Shown: positions 24,607 to 32,080 of the stretch, one piece after another
How the letters are laid out: each line of letters begins with the position of its first letter
How positions within the stretch are numbered: position 1 is the stretch's first letter
Assembly: GCF_002217435.1 (NCBI RefSeq)
Contig: NZ_MUHF01000020.1
Coordinates: 1-34,673, forward strand
Source of the DNA: Flavobacterium reichenbachii
GTDB lineage: Bacteria > Bacteroidota > Bacteroidia > Flavobacteriales > Flavobacteriaceae
Direction: 5' to 3'
Length of the DNA: 34,673 nucleotides
Translations under genes and position numbers: made by a program
The notes under the pieces: model-generated
What the model was told of the DNA's origin: nothing
The model's database searches: none
Seen by the model: only the letters and a program-made list of their open reading frames with translations

Positions 24607-24753
24607 TGTTTATATCAATCCAAAAAAATCCTTTCAGATTTCAACAAAAAACATTCTTCTATTTTAAATAGTAAAAACAACTCTGATTTTTTTTGATATC
24701 TATAAAAAAAATCTCAGAATTTAACAATTCCAGCAAACTAAAGCAAAAAATCA

Positions 24754-24785
24754 TTTGTCTCCCCGCAAAATAACGAGTACTTTTG
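24754..24785 (+). promoter_or_regulatory. Promoter of the split transketolase genes
   Basis: TTTG at 24754-24757 and TACTTTTG at 24778-24785 are both exact consensus matches with a 20-nt spacer. The start codon is 25 nt downstream. This is the best promoter in the window. Confidence 0.8.
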
Positions 24786-24810
24786 CATCAGTTTAAAATT
24801 TTACATATAA

Positions 24811-25662
24811 ATGAAGCCTAACACACAACAATTAAGCGATTTAACTATCCAAGTAAGAAGAGATATTCTTCGTATGGTACATGCAGTCAATTCAGGTCAC
24901 CCAGGTGGTTCACTTGGTTGTACAGAATTTTTGGTGACTTTATACCAAAATATTATGGACCGTAAGGAAGGTTTTGATATGGACGGAATTGGTGAAGACA
25001 TCTTCTTCCTTTCAAACGGGCATATTTCTCCAGTTTTTTATAGCGTTTTAGCAAGAAGCGGTTATTTTCCTGTTTCAGAATTGGCAACTTTTAGATTGTT
25101 AAATTCTCGTTTACAAGGACACCCTACAACTCACGAAGGATTACCTGGAGTTCGTATTGCTTCTGGTTCATTAGGACAAGGTTTATCTGTAGCTCTTGGT
25201 GCAGCTCAGGCTAAAAAATTAAATGGAGATAATCATTTAATCTATACTTTACATGGAGACGGCGAATTGCAGGAAGGTCAAAACTGGGAAGCAATTATGT
25301 ATGCTTCTGCCAAAAAAGTAGACAATATTATTTCGACTATTGACCTTAACGGAAAACAAATCGACGGAACAACTGACGAAGTTTTACCAATGGGAAGCAT
25401 CCGCGCTAAATTTGAAGCTTTTGACTGGGACGTTCTTGAAATTCAGGAAGGAAACAATATCGATGCCATTCTTGCCGGTTTGACTGATGCAAAATCAAGA
25501 ACAGGAAAAGGAAAACCAGTTTGTATTTTGTTACACACTGAAATGGGTAACGGAGTTGATTTTATGATGCACACACACGCATGGCACGGTAAAGCACCAA
25601 ACAACGATCAGTTGACAGCTGCTTTAGCTCAAAATCATTCAGCAGATCAAATCGATTATTAA
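24811..25662 (+). CDS. Transketolase, N-terminal (ThDP diphosphate-binding) subunit
   Basis: Transketolase moves two-carbon units between sugar phosphates in the non-oxidative pentose phosphate pathway. This 283-residue protein is the N-terminal half only: H30 in SGHPGGSLG, the substrate-contacting GHISP and GHPTT segments, and the thiamine diphosphate/Mg motif G149-D-G...N158 (HGDGELQEGQNWEA). The second half is the next gene. The split form is common in Bacteroidota and other phyla and assembles as an alpha2/beta2-type enzyme. A relative of the split DXS/transketolase family with another substrate cannot be excluded. The 79-nt gap to the second half contains octamer repeats. Confidence 0.95.
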   Translation: MKPNTQQLSDLTIQVRRDILRMVHAVNSGHPGGSLGCTEFLVTLYQNIMDRKEGFDMDGIGEDIFFLSNGHISPVFYSVLARSGYFPVSELATFRLLNSRLQGHPTTHEGLPGVRIASGSLGQGLSVALGAAQAKKLNGDNHLIYTLHGDGELQEGQNWEAIMYASAKKVDNIISTIDLNGKQIDGTTDEVLPMGSIRAKFEAFDWDVLEIQEGNNIDAILAGLTDAKSRTGKGKPVCILLHTEMGNGVDFMMHTHAWHGKAPNNDQLTAALAQNHSADQIDY

Positions 25663-25678
25663 AAAAAATGTTCAGGCT

Positions 25679-25733
25679 CAGTAAACAGTTTCCAGTTAAA
25701 AAACTTAGAATCTTAGAAACTTAGCATCTCAAA
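25679..25733 (+). repeat. Heptamer and octamer arrays between the transketolase halves
   Basis: Three consecutive 7-mers CAGTNNN (25679-25699) are followed by four consecutive 8-mers of consensus AWCTTAGM (25702-25733, the last degenerate). This belongs to the same class as the word arrays in four other within-operon gaps in the window. Confidence 0.65.
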
Positions 25734-25741
25734 AGAAAAAA

Positions 25742-26695
25742 ATGAAAAAATACGAAAATACAGGAAGTAAAGATACTCGTTCAGGTTTTGGAGCGGGAAT
25801 GACTGAATTAGGTCAAAAAAATGAAAATGTTGTAGCACTTTGTGCAGATTTGATTGGATCATTAAAATTTGATGATTTCAAAAAAAACCACCCAGAACGT
25901 TTTTTCCAAATTGGTATCGCAGAGGCGAACATGATTGGTATTGCTGCGGGTTTAACAATTGGAGGAAAAATTCCTTTTACAGGAACATTTGCTAACTTTT
26001 CTACAGGAAGAGTTTACGATCAAATTCGTCAATCTGTTGCTTATTCTGACAAGAACGTAAAAATCTGTGCTTCTCACGCTGGTTTAACATTAGGAGAAGA
26101 CGGAGCTACACACCAAATCTTAGAAGATATTGGTTTAATGAAAATGTTACCAGGAATGACTGTAATCAATACTTGCGATTACAATCAGACTAAAGCAGCA
26201 ACATTGGCATTAGCAGATCATCATGGTCCTGCTTATTTACGTTTCGGTCGTCCGGTTGTACCAAACTTTACACCCGCTGACGAGCCTTTCGTAATTGGAA
26301 AAGCAATTTTATTAAACGAAGGTACAGACGTTACCATTGTTGCAACAGGTCACTTAGTATGGGAAGCCCTTATTGCAGCTGAAGCACTTGAAGCAAAAGG
26401 AATCTCTGCAGAAGTAATCAACATTCACACAATTAAACCACTTGACGAAGAAGCTATTCTTAAATCATTGGCTAAAACAAAATGTGTTGTTACTGCAGAA
26501 GAGCACAACATTCTTGGCGGTTTAGGAGAAAGTATTTCTAGAGTATTAGCATTAAACACTCCAGCTCCACAAGAATTTGTAGCAGTAAACGATAGTTTTG
26601 GTGAGTCTGGAACTCCTGAACAATTAATGGATAAATACAAATTAAACAACCAAGCGATTGTTGAAGCTGTAGAAAGAGTGATCAAAAGAAAATAA
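25742..26695 (+). CDS. Transketolase, C-terminal (pyrimidine-binding) subunit
   Basis: This is the second half of transketolase, 317 residues: a pyrimidine-binding domain with the catalytic E61 that activates thiamine diphosphate (FFQIGIAEANMIGIAAGL), the HAGLTLGEDGATHQ substrate segment, and the C-terminal domain from about residue 190 (VTIVATGHLVWEAL, then AEEHNILGGLGESI). The sequence reads without frameshift and starts at a natural ATG, so the split is genuine and not a sequencing artefact. It should form the active enzyme with the preceding gene's product; active sites lie at the interface of the two chains. A strong bidirectional terminator follows. Confidence 0.95.
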   Translation: MKKYENTGSKDTRSGFGAGMTELGQKNENVVALCADLIGSLKFDDFKKNHPERFFQIGIAEANMIGIAAGLTIGGKIPFTGTFANFSTGRVYDQIRQSVAYSDKNVKICASHAGLTLGEDGATHQILEDIGLMKMLPGMTVINTCDYNQTKAATLALADHHGPAYLRFGRPVVPNFTPADEPFVIGKAILLNEGTDVTIVATGHLVWEALIAAEALEAKGISAEVINIHTIKPLDEEAILKSLAKTKCVVTAEEHNILGGLGESISRVLALNTPAPQEFVAVNDSFGESGTPEQLMDKYKLNNQAIVEAVERVIKRK

Positions 26696-26712
26696 TTTTA
26701 GTTTTTCTTACT

Positions 26713-26752
26713 TATAAAAAAACCTCGGAAAGTCTATTCCGAGGTTTTTTAT
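26713..26752. terminator. Strong bidirectional terminator
   Basis: AAAAAACCTCGGA and TTCCGAGGTTTTTT form a long hairpin with T runs on both strands. It serves the transketolase operon and the convergent lipoprotein gene. Confidence 0.9.
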
Positions 26753-26756
26753 AAAA

Positions 26757-27701
26757 TTAATACCAAGAGATAGGAATAGAAAATGTAACACCCTCCACTT
26801 GACTAGTAACAAAACCTGAAACAGCAAAATTAGCATATGGATTAGCTAGCGGATATTGCAATGACCAGTTGGCCAGCAAATAAGTTTGAGTACCTGTCAT
26901 TCCATAATCATTTATAGTAAACAAACTCCAAGGCGCGACAGATCCATTTGAACATGACGCACAATATAAATTAGCTGTTGACAAAGTTCTAACATTCATC
27001 GCTTCCTTCCAAGTACAACGAAACGTAGAACAAGATCTATACTGTAACGTGTTTCGCAAATACATTTTACTTGTTTTTATTTGATCATTTAAGACAATTG
27101 TTTCGTTAAACAAATCTAAAACATGCCTTAATCTACTACCATTTACATTCATTTCATCACTAGCAAAAGTTATTGTTCTATTTTCATTCGGAATAACGTT
27201 CCTACTTGTTAAACTTTTGCTAGATCCTGACAAACTTAACAATTGACCATAAACATCAAAACTATCCTTACTACTAACAAGTTCATCGGATGTTTTATTT
27301 AGATCATTTTTCCCTAGTAAATAAAAATTACGTCCATTAAGCCATAAAACCTTACCTCCAATCATTAATTTTGATTCAGAACTTAAAAGTGCCTTTAAAG
27401 CATCTGAATAAACCAATCTCGATACCGGAACAATATCACCTTCAATTTCAAATAAATCGTCTGAAACACTTAACAAAGCAGTAAACTTCTTACTAGAATC
27501 CCATGATTTAAGCTTATCTGTATTCAATTCAGATAATCCGATATACTCTTTGATAAACGATTCATCATCTTTGAATGATAATAACTTTCCATCTAAAACA
27601 GAAAGCGAATTCTGAGTATTAGCTTGTGTAGTTTGAACTTGTTCATCATTACTGCACGACCAAAGCGATACAACTCCTAAAATCAATAATAATCTTTTCA
27701 T
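26757..27701 (-). CDS. Lipoprotein of unknown function with Cys-rich segment
   Basis: This lipoprotein of about 314 residues has a lipobox at SLWSC (Cys16 counted from the chosen start MKRLLLILGVV; an ATG two codons earlier is possible). The lipid-anchored N-terminus is followed by a low-complexity linker and a mainly beta-rich domain with WLNGRNFYLLGKND and similar strands. Near residues 220-255 a cysteine cluster is seen (YRSCSTFRC, then YCASC), possibly disulfides or a metal site in the periplasm. The C-terminus is aromatic and hydrophobic (SFSIPISWY-like). No family recognised. It is convergent with transketolase and shares its terminator. Confidence 0.75.
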   Translation of the reverse strand: MKRLLLILGVVSLWSCSNDEQVQTTQANTQNSLSVLDGKLLSFKDDESFIKEYIGLSELNTDKLKSWDSSKKFTALLSVSDDLFEIEGDIVPVSRLVYSDALKALLSSESKLMIGGKVLWLNGRNFYLLGKNDLNKTSDELVSSKDSFDVYGQLLSLSGSSKSLTSRNVIPNENRTITFASDEMNVNGSRLRHVLDLFNETIVLNDQIKTSKMYLRNTLQYRSCSTFRCTWKEAMNVRTLSTANLYCASCSNGSVAPWSLFTINDYGMTGTQTYLLANWSLQYPLANPYANFAVSGFVTSQVEGVTFSIPISWY

Positions 27702-27789
27702 AATCAAATATTTTAAAATTTAACTTACAATTATACATAATATAAGTCAATATTGAAATATTTTACTTACAAATTTTTAAATATTTAAC

Positions 27790-27822
27790 AAAAAAACCTC
27801 GAAATCACTTTCGAGGTTTTGC
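27790..27822 (-). terminator. Terminator after the FKBP lipoprotein gene
   Basis: On the minus strand AAAACCTCGAAA and TTTCGAGGTTTTTTT form a hairpin with a T run. Confidence 0.85.
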
Positions 27823-27837
27823 ATTATTATTAGGAAA

Positions 27838-28953
27838 CTATTTCTTTTGGTAAGGATAAGTTTTATCCAAATGAATTCTTAGTCTTGTTGGCTCTGTGTA
27901 ATCTTCTGGAATGAATTTTCTAGGATTATCTATAGATTCTGGTTTTGCCGGATCAGTAAGTTCACCTGTAGGCCTTCTTGGCACACCCCAAATTTCTGTT
28001 TCATCTACATTTGGCGTAGCAGGATTGTCTAAAGTTGGACTGTAAGGATAATATTTACTTACACCAGAAAAAGGAGCTCCTGTTGGTTTTGTTACCTCAA
28101 AAAGAGTTGCATATCCATCTCCGTCATCATCAGTGTCAAGAAAATCTGCAATACCGTCTTTATCTGTATCATCAACCAGACTTGCTGGTGGATTTGGATA
28201 TGTTACTGTATCTCTAAAATCATATACATAACCATCACCGTTTAAATCTTCCTGATAATCAAAAATACCATCGCCATCATGATCAAATCGTTGAAGATCA
28301 AATAATTTAAATGTAAATATAATTGGAGTATAAGCACCGATAGTTCCCGAACTTTGAGCATAATAAGCTAGCCCAGAAGGCACAAACATTACTCCTGCTC
28401 CATAATTATCATATGTTATAACACCATTTGACGCCATTGTAGAAGTACCTGTTTTAAATTTAGGAAAAATTTCTTTCCATCCGTCAACAAAAACTCCTCT
28501 TGCCCCTACACCATCAAGATCCCAGATTCCAGGTACATCATAAGAGCTGTCAAAAACTGTATTGTCTAATAAATATCCTGTATAAGTAGCGTAAATTCTG
28601 TCTGTATTCATAGGAGACTGCCCTACTCCTTCTCTTAAGGACATATAATATACTGTATAAGTTATCCCGTCATTATAAACTTCTCTCTTTTTAAGAGGAT
28701 AATCTTGCTGATCCCAAAGAGAAACCTGTGCCCCTCCAGCAGGAATTTTAGCAATTTTAATATCTAAATCTGTTGTAACCTCAACGATATAATTAGTTTT
28801 CAAATATTTTTCAATCGAATCATTATCAGCTTTATACTGCACGGCGTAATCTCTTAACGGAACCGTTACAACCTCATCATCATCGCTTTTATTACAAGAA
28901 ACGACAGCGATACCCGCAAGTAATAAAACAAAATAATATTTAAATTTATTCAT
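27838..28953 (-). CDS. FKBP-type peptidyl-prolyl isomerase lipoprotein
   Basis: This 371-residue outer-surface or periplasmic lipoprotein has a lipobox at AVVSC (Cys20). Residues about 110-245 form an FKBP domain: YATYTGYLLDNTVFDSSYD, FVDGWKEIFPKFKTG, and a GAYTPIIFTFKLFDLQR end strand. It probably catalyses proline isomerisation to help fold exported proteins. After it come acidic calcium-binding loops of the DxDxDG thrombospondin type-3 kind (DHDGDGIFDYQEDLNGDG, DTDKDGIADFLDTDDDGDG), then a proline-rich C-terminus. The combination of FKBP plus Ca-loop tail is typical of Flavobacteria. The upstream minus-strand promoter has only a weak -7 (TATCTTG), divergent from the S4 gene. Confidence 0.92.
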   Translation of the reverse strand: MNKFKYYFVLLLAGIAVVSCNKSDDDEVVTVPLRDYAVQYKADNDSIEKYLKTNYIVEVTTDLDIKIAKIPAGGAQVSLWDQQDYPLKKREVYNDGITYTVYYMSLREGVGQSPMNTDRIYATYTGYLLDNTVFDSSYDVPGIWDLDGVGARGVFVDGWKEIFPKFKTGTSTMASNGVITYDNYGAGVMFVPSGLAYYAQSSGTIGAYTPIIFTFKLFDLQRFDHDGDGIFDYQEDLNGDGYVYDFRDTVTYPNPPASLVDDTDKDGIADFLDTDDDGDGYATLFEVTKPTGAPFSGVSKYYPYSPTLDNPATPNVDETEIWGVPRRPTGELTDPAKPESIDNPRKFIPEDYTEPTRLRIHLDKTYPYQKK

Positions 28954-28993
28954 TATTGTTAATTTTTTAGGTGCGCAAGATACAATATTGATT

Positions 28994-29001
28994 TATTTTT
29001 G
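28994..29001 (+). promoter_or_regulatory. -7 element of the S4-protein gene
   Basis: TATTTTTG is an exact TAnnTTTG match, 31 nt before the ATG at 29033. It argues for 29033 rather than 28988 as the gene start, because the element lies inside the longer frame. Confidence 0.55.
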
Positions 29002-29032
29002 TAAAGAATTTAACTTCGAATTTGGAAAAATT

Positions 29033-29422
29033 ATGAGAATAGATAAATACTTATGGTGTGTACGGTATTACAAAACCAGAAACATGGTAACCGAAGCCTG
29101 CAAAAAGAACCATATTACTGTAAATGGACAAGTTGCAAAACCGTCTAAAGAGGTTTTTCCTACCGACAAAATTACCTTTAGAAAAGATCAGATTACACAG
29201 ATTATAACCGTGCTGGACATCCCGGAGAGTCGCGTTGGAGCAAAACTTGTTGACATTTATCGTAAAAATGAAACTCCTCCTGAAGCTTACGCCCATTTAG
29301 AATTATTAAAACTTTCTAAAGAACATTATCGTAAAAGCGGTACAGGAAGACCTACCAAAAAAGACAGAAGAGACATTGACGAATATGGCGATGATATTAT
29401 TGACGAAGAAGAGGAAAATTAA
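29033..29422 (+). CDS. S4-domain RNA-binding protein, Hsp15/HslR-like
   Basis: This 129-residue RNA-binding protein begins MRIDKYLWCVRYYKTRNM, the normal start of an S4 domain; a longer frame from 28988 adds residues that do not fit the family and would include the promoter. The S4 fold covers about residues 1-65 (KNHITVNGQVAKPSKEV is the loop that contacts RNA). The tail is basic then acidic (GRPTKKDRRDIDEYGD). Hsp15 relatives bind stalled 50S subunits carrying nascent chains. It sits upstream of a phosphoribosyltransferase gene with a 68-nt gap filled with heptamers. Confidence 0.92.
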   Translation: MRIDKYLWCVRYYKTRNMVTEACKKNHITVNGQVAKPSKEVFPTDKITFRKDQITQIITVLDIPESRVGAKLVDIYRKNETPPEAYAHLELLKLSKEHYRKSGTGRPTKKDRRDIDEYGDDIIDEEEEN

Positions 29423-29464
29423 ATTCCGAATTCTAATCAAAAAATCCGAAATCTAAAATTCTAG
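29423..29464 (+). repeat. Heptamer array between S4 and phosphoribosyltransferase genes
   Basis: Six consecutive 7-mers run from 29423 to 29464, mostly of the form ATYCNAA or ATTCYRA (ATTCCGA, ATTCTAA, then later ATCCGAA, ATCTAAA). The array starts right after the stop codon of the S4 gene. Confidence 0.55.
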
Positions 29465-29490
29465 TTGTATTTTAGCAAAAAAAAATAATC

Positions 29491-29991
29491 ATGAGCAAAA
29501 ACATCATTTTAACGAATCAGGAAATTGAACACAAAATAAAACGTATCGCCTACCAGATTTACGAAACATTTGTTAACGAAGAAGAAGTTGTCATTGCTGG
29601 AATTGCTTCTAATGGTTCTATTTTTGCTAAAAAAATTGCTCAGGCCTTAAATACAATTTCCACAATCAAAGTTTCTCTGTGTGAGGTTAAAGTTGACAAA
29701 CAAAATCCACAGCTTCCTATACAAACTTCATTAAGTGTTGCTGAGTATGAAAACAAAGGATTGGTATTGGTTGATGATGTTTTAAATTCGGGCACCACTC
29801 TAATTTATGCTGTACGTCATTTTCTTGATGTTCCGCTAAAAAAATTCAAGACTGCAGTACTTGTAGACAGAAATCATAAAAAATACCCTGTAAAAGCTGA
29901 TTTTAAGGGCATTTCTTTATCTACTTCGTTATTGGAGCATGTTCAGGTAGTTTTTGACGATAAGGATGGAGATTACGCTTCTTTAAGCTAA
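29491..29991 (+). CDS. PyrR-like phosphoribosyltransferase
   Basis: This 166-residue type I phosphoribosyltransferase fold carries the PRPP-binding motif at residues 91-103 (LVLVDDVLNSGTT) and a flexible-loop region at about 65-82. It either transfers ribose phosphate from PRPP to a base or, like PyrR, acts as a regulator. The length (166 aa) and hood features fit PyrR or a hypoxanthine/uracil-type enzyme. Substrate is not assignable by eye. Its last 9 nt overlap the end of the convergent shikimate kinase gene. Confidence 0.88.
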   Translation: MSKNIILTNQEIEHKIKRIAYQIYETFVNEEEVVIAGIASNGSIFAKKIAQALNTISTIKVSLCEVKVDKQNPQLPIQTSLSVAEYENKGLVLVDDVLNSGTTLIYAVRHFLDVPLKKFKTAVLVDRNHKKYPVKADFKGISLSTSLLEHVQVVFDDKDGDYASLS

Positions 29992-30501
29992 GATCTTCAT
30001 AATATCGCCAACGGTTTCATCAACCGTTCTATTATCTACTACAACTTTATGTTTTGCATGGTTGTAGTAAAAGCTTCTGTCGAACAAATGTTTTGCGATA
30101 AACTCTTTCATCTCCTCTTCATTCATATTAGCGATTAACGGGCGCTTGCTTTTGTTATGCACTAATCTATCATATAAAGTCTCTATAGAAGCTTTTAAAT
30201 AAACTGAAGTAACATCTTCTTTTTGCAATAATTCGTGGTTATTGGCATAACATGGAGTTCCTCCTCCCAAACCTATTATATTATTTTCTTCAGACTGCAG
30301 CAATTCAAGAAACATTTCATGCTCTAATTTTCTAAAATAAATCTCTCCATGCTGTTCGAAAATTTGATTTATGGATAAATTTGATTTTTCTTCGATACAT
30401 TTATCTAAATCGAGAAATGGAATATTTGTAATTTTTGACAAGTTTTGGGCAATTGTTGACTTTCCGCAACCCATATAACCTAATAAGACGATTTTTTTCA
30501 T
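29983..30501 (-). CDS. aroK: Shikimate kinase
   Basis: This enzyme phosphorylates shikimate at the 3-OH, the fifth step of the shikimate pathway to aromatic amino acids. It is a 172-residue protein of the usual size with a P-loop (G8-Y-M-G-C-G-K-S15), shikimate-binding D33 in FLDLDK, R57 (EIYFRKLE), the GLGGGTP loop (77-83), and a lid with R in NKSKRPLI. It is transcribed towards the phosphoribosyltransferase gene, and the two overlap by 9 nt at their 3' ends. No neighbour in the window belongs to the same pathway. Confidence 0.96.
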   Translation of the reverse strand: MKKIVLLGYMGCGKSTIAQNLSKITNIPFLDLDKCIEEKSNLSINQIFEQHGEIYFRKLEHEMFLELLQSEENNIIGLGGGTPCYANNHELLQKEDVTSVYLKASIETLYDRLVHNKSKRPLIANMNEEEMKEFIAKHLFDRSFYYNHAKHKVVVDNRTVDETVGDIMKILA

Positions 30502-30572
30502 ATTAATAAAACCTTATAAACTAACACGTTGTAAATTTTTCGTAAAAAAAGACAAATTTATAATAAAAATGC

Positions 30573-30604
30573 TTGGAAACTTCGAAAAAAACTCCTTATA
30601 TTTG
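30573..30604 (+). promoter_or_regulatory. Promoter of the tRNA cluster
   Basis: TTG at 30573-30575 and TATATTTG at 30597-30604 (spacer 21) match the Bacteroidota consensus well and lie 25 nt before the first tRNA. Confidence 0.75.
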
Positions 30605-30628
30605 CACCCGCATTCAAGAAACGAATAT

Positions 30629-30701
30629 GACTCGATAGCTCAGTCGGTAGAGCACATCACTTTTAATGATGGGGTCCTGGGTTCGAGCCCCAGTCGGGTC
30701 A
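30629..30701 (+). tRNA. tRNA-Lys (TTT), copy 1
   Basis: A 73-nt cloverleaf: acceptor GACTCGA/TCGGGTC (with one G-U), D-arm GCTC...GAGC, anticodon loop CTTTTAA giving anticodon TTT, T-loop TTCGAGC with CTGGG/CCCAG stem, discriminator A. The genomic sequence then reads CA, so CCA is not encoded. It is flanked by a 10-bp inverted repeat (30613-30622, 30725-30734). Confidence 0.97.
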
Positions 30702-30740
30702 CAAATTTTGTGATTAACACATAAGTTTCTTGAAAGCAAT

Positions 30741-30813
30741 GACTCGATAGCTCAGTCGGTAGAGCACATCACTTTTAATGATGGGGTCCTGGGTTCGAGC
30801 CCCAGTCGGGTCA
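30741..30813 (+). tRNA. tRNA-Lys (TTT), copy 2
   Basis: Base-for-base identical to the copy 112 nt upstream, including anticodon TTT and discriminator A. CCA is not encoded. It is followed at once by a hairpin terminator-like structure, so the pair may be separable from the third tRNA. Confidence 0.97.
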
Positions 30814-30814
30814 C

Positions 30815-30851
30815 AAAAGGTCGAGTAATTTATTTTACTTGACCTTTTTTG
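30815..30851 (+). terminator. Hairpin between tRNA-Lys copy 2 and tRNA-Leu
   Basis: AAGGTCGAGTAA and TTACTTGACCTT pair over 12 bp (one G-U) and are followed by TTTTTTG. It may end part of the transcription from the tRNA promoter. Confidence 0.65.
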
Positions 30852-30856
30852 TTTTA

Positions 30857-30939
30857 GGCCACGTGGAGAAACGGTAGACTTGCCATCTTGAGGGGGTGGT
30901 GCTCGTAAGGGCGTGTGGGTTCAAATCCCACCGTGGTCA
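30857..30939 (+). tRNA. tRNA-Leu (GAG)
   Basis: An 83-nt class II tRNA with acceptor GGCCACG/CGTGGTC (one G-U), anticodon stem CCATC/GGTGG, loop TTGAGGG giving anticodon GAG, a long variable arm (GCTCGTAAGGGC) and T-arm GTGGG/CCCAC around TTCAAAT. Discriminator A; CCA not encoded. It decodes CUC and CUU leucine codons. Confidence 0.96.
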
Positions 30940-30950
30940 CATAAAAAAGG

Positions 30951-30986
30951 AAAAGCCTGAGAATCTATATTCTCAGGCTTTTTTTA
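30951..30986 (+). terminator. Strong terminator after the tRNA cluster
   Basis: AAAAGCCTGAGAAT and ATTCTCAGGCTTTT pair perfectly over 14 bp around a short loop and are followed by a T run. From here to 31268 the DNA is AT-rich and holds only a promoter-like -7 box. Confidence 0.9.
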
Positions 30987-31141
30987 TGGTTCTAAAATCC
31001 TTTCCTAAATTTTTATTTTTTTGTAACATCAGTATTTATCGGAATTTTCGATTCTAACTCCGTCAAGATTTTTCAAGTAATACATTAGTTTTTTTTTAAA
31101 TCTCATAAAGTTTGTTTCCATTTTTTTATCAGCGCGACTAA

Positions 31142-31171
31142 TTTACAGGTAAATTAATAATTTTATATTTG
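31142..31171 (+). promoter_or_regulatory. Promoter of the SMI1/KNR4-like gene
   Basis: The exact -7 box TATATTTG is at 31164-31171, with TTTA at 31142-31145 as a near-match -33 (spacer 18). The start at 31269 leaves a long, AT-rich 5' leader of about 90 nt with no further recognisable signal. Confidence 0.45.
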
Positions 31172-31268
31172 TTTAAAAGAAGCATTCTAATAACTACAAT
31201 TTAATGAGTTTTATTTTTATGACTATTTAGCGAAGATTATTAACATGTTATACATATTTAATTGAGTT

Positions 31269-31940
31269 ATGAAATCTAAAATCGAGGGGTATAATTGTTC
31301 AGAATATTTAAACGAGTATTACTCCTTTGGTCTCTTCAATGCAACTGAATGCCAAATACTGTATTCACATGAGAATTCGCAAATTGATCTTGAAAAGAAT
31401 TTTTTTAGAATAGGCGAAATTTATGACGACTTCGATTTGATATTAGGCTATAGAAAAGATAAAAATGGAATATGGGGACATTACAATAATCATTGGGATG
31501 GGAAATTTGAAATTATATCTAGTTCAATAAAAGAGTTGTGTGAAGGTTGGTACCAAAGAGATTCAAATTATTGGTGTGAAATGAATTCCGAACTGCAATG
31601 GAATGAAATATCTAATTTTTTTAACAACAACATTTACATATATAAGTGGAAAGCTAAAAAAATAAAAGAGTTTATAGACTACTGTATAAAAACCAAACAA
31701 TTGAATGAGTTTTATATTAAAGCGAACAAAACCTTAATTGCTATTACTAAAACTAATGGATTCTGCAGTAGATCGTTTACCAATATGGTTTTAATTGATT
31801 ATAAATTAGATAAACAAACTTTCTTAATATATTTTAAAAAAGATTTTTTTGACTACAATCCAAAAATGAAAGAATATAAGATAGACAAGATCCAAGAGGT
31901 AATAAAGGAAATAAATGAATGGATCACAAATATCGAATAA
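31269..31940 (+). CDS. SMI1/KNR4 (SUKH)-like protein, candidate immunity protein
   Basis: This is a 223-residue cytoplasmic protein. Its first half reads like the SMI1/KNR4 fold of SUKH immunity proteins: an RIGEIYDDFDLILGY strand pair, GIWGHYNNHWDGKFE, then the characteristic helix after it (IISSSIKELCEGWY). The second half (about residues 120-223) is a separate, Lys/Asn-rich alpha/beta segment with no family I recognise. SUKH proteins usually neutralise contact-dependent or secreted toxins; no toxin gene is next to it in the window, so it may be an orphan immunity gene. Its lower GC content and Asn/Lys-rich coding suggest horizontal acquisition. The SMI1 assignment is by eye. Confidence 0.65.
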   Translation: MKSKIEGYNCSEYLNEYYSFGLFNATECQILYSHENSQIDLEKNFFRIGEIYDDFDLILGYRKDKNGIWGHYNNHWDGKFEIISSSIKELCEGWYQRDSNYWCEMNSELQWNEISNFFNNNIYIYKWKAKKIKEFIDYCIKTKQLNEFYIKANKTLIAITKTNGFCSRSFTNMVLIDYKLDKQTFLIYFKKDFFDYNPKMKEYKIDKIQEVIKEINEWITNIE

Positions 31941-32037
31941 CTAAATCGCGGTTAGAGGTTTATTTTCTTAAAATAAATCATGCAAAATTGTCAACTCTTG
32001 CTGCAATTGATCAGAATTCTGTACCCATCACGACTTG

Positions 32038-32080
32038 AATGGGACAAAGAAGAGCATTCCTTCTTTGTCCCACTTTTATT
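32038..32080. terminator. Perfect 13-bp hairpin with T-rich tail
   Basis: TGGGACAAAGAAG (32040-32052) and CTTCTTTGTCCCA (32060-32072) pair perfectly around AGCATTC, followed by a T-rich tail. It can serve the gene ending at 31940 and the convergent gene ending at 32110. The 31941-32037 gap holds a further TTTATTTT/AAAATAAA inverted repeat (31959-31977) and nothing coding. Confidence 0.75.

Noticed and set aside
24811..26695. Transketolase broken by a mutation
   Set aside because: Both halves begin and end cleanly at the known domain boundary and are separated by a repeat-filled gap; the split form is established in this phylum.
28988..29032. Longer N-terminus of the S4-domain protein
   Set aside because: The extra residues do not fit the S4 family and the region contains the promoter -7 box.
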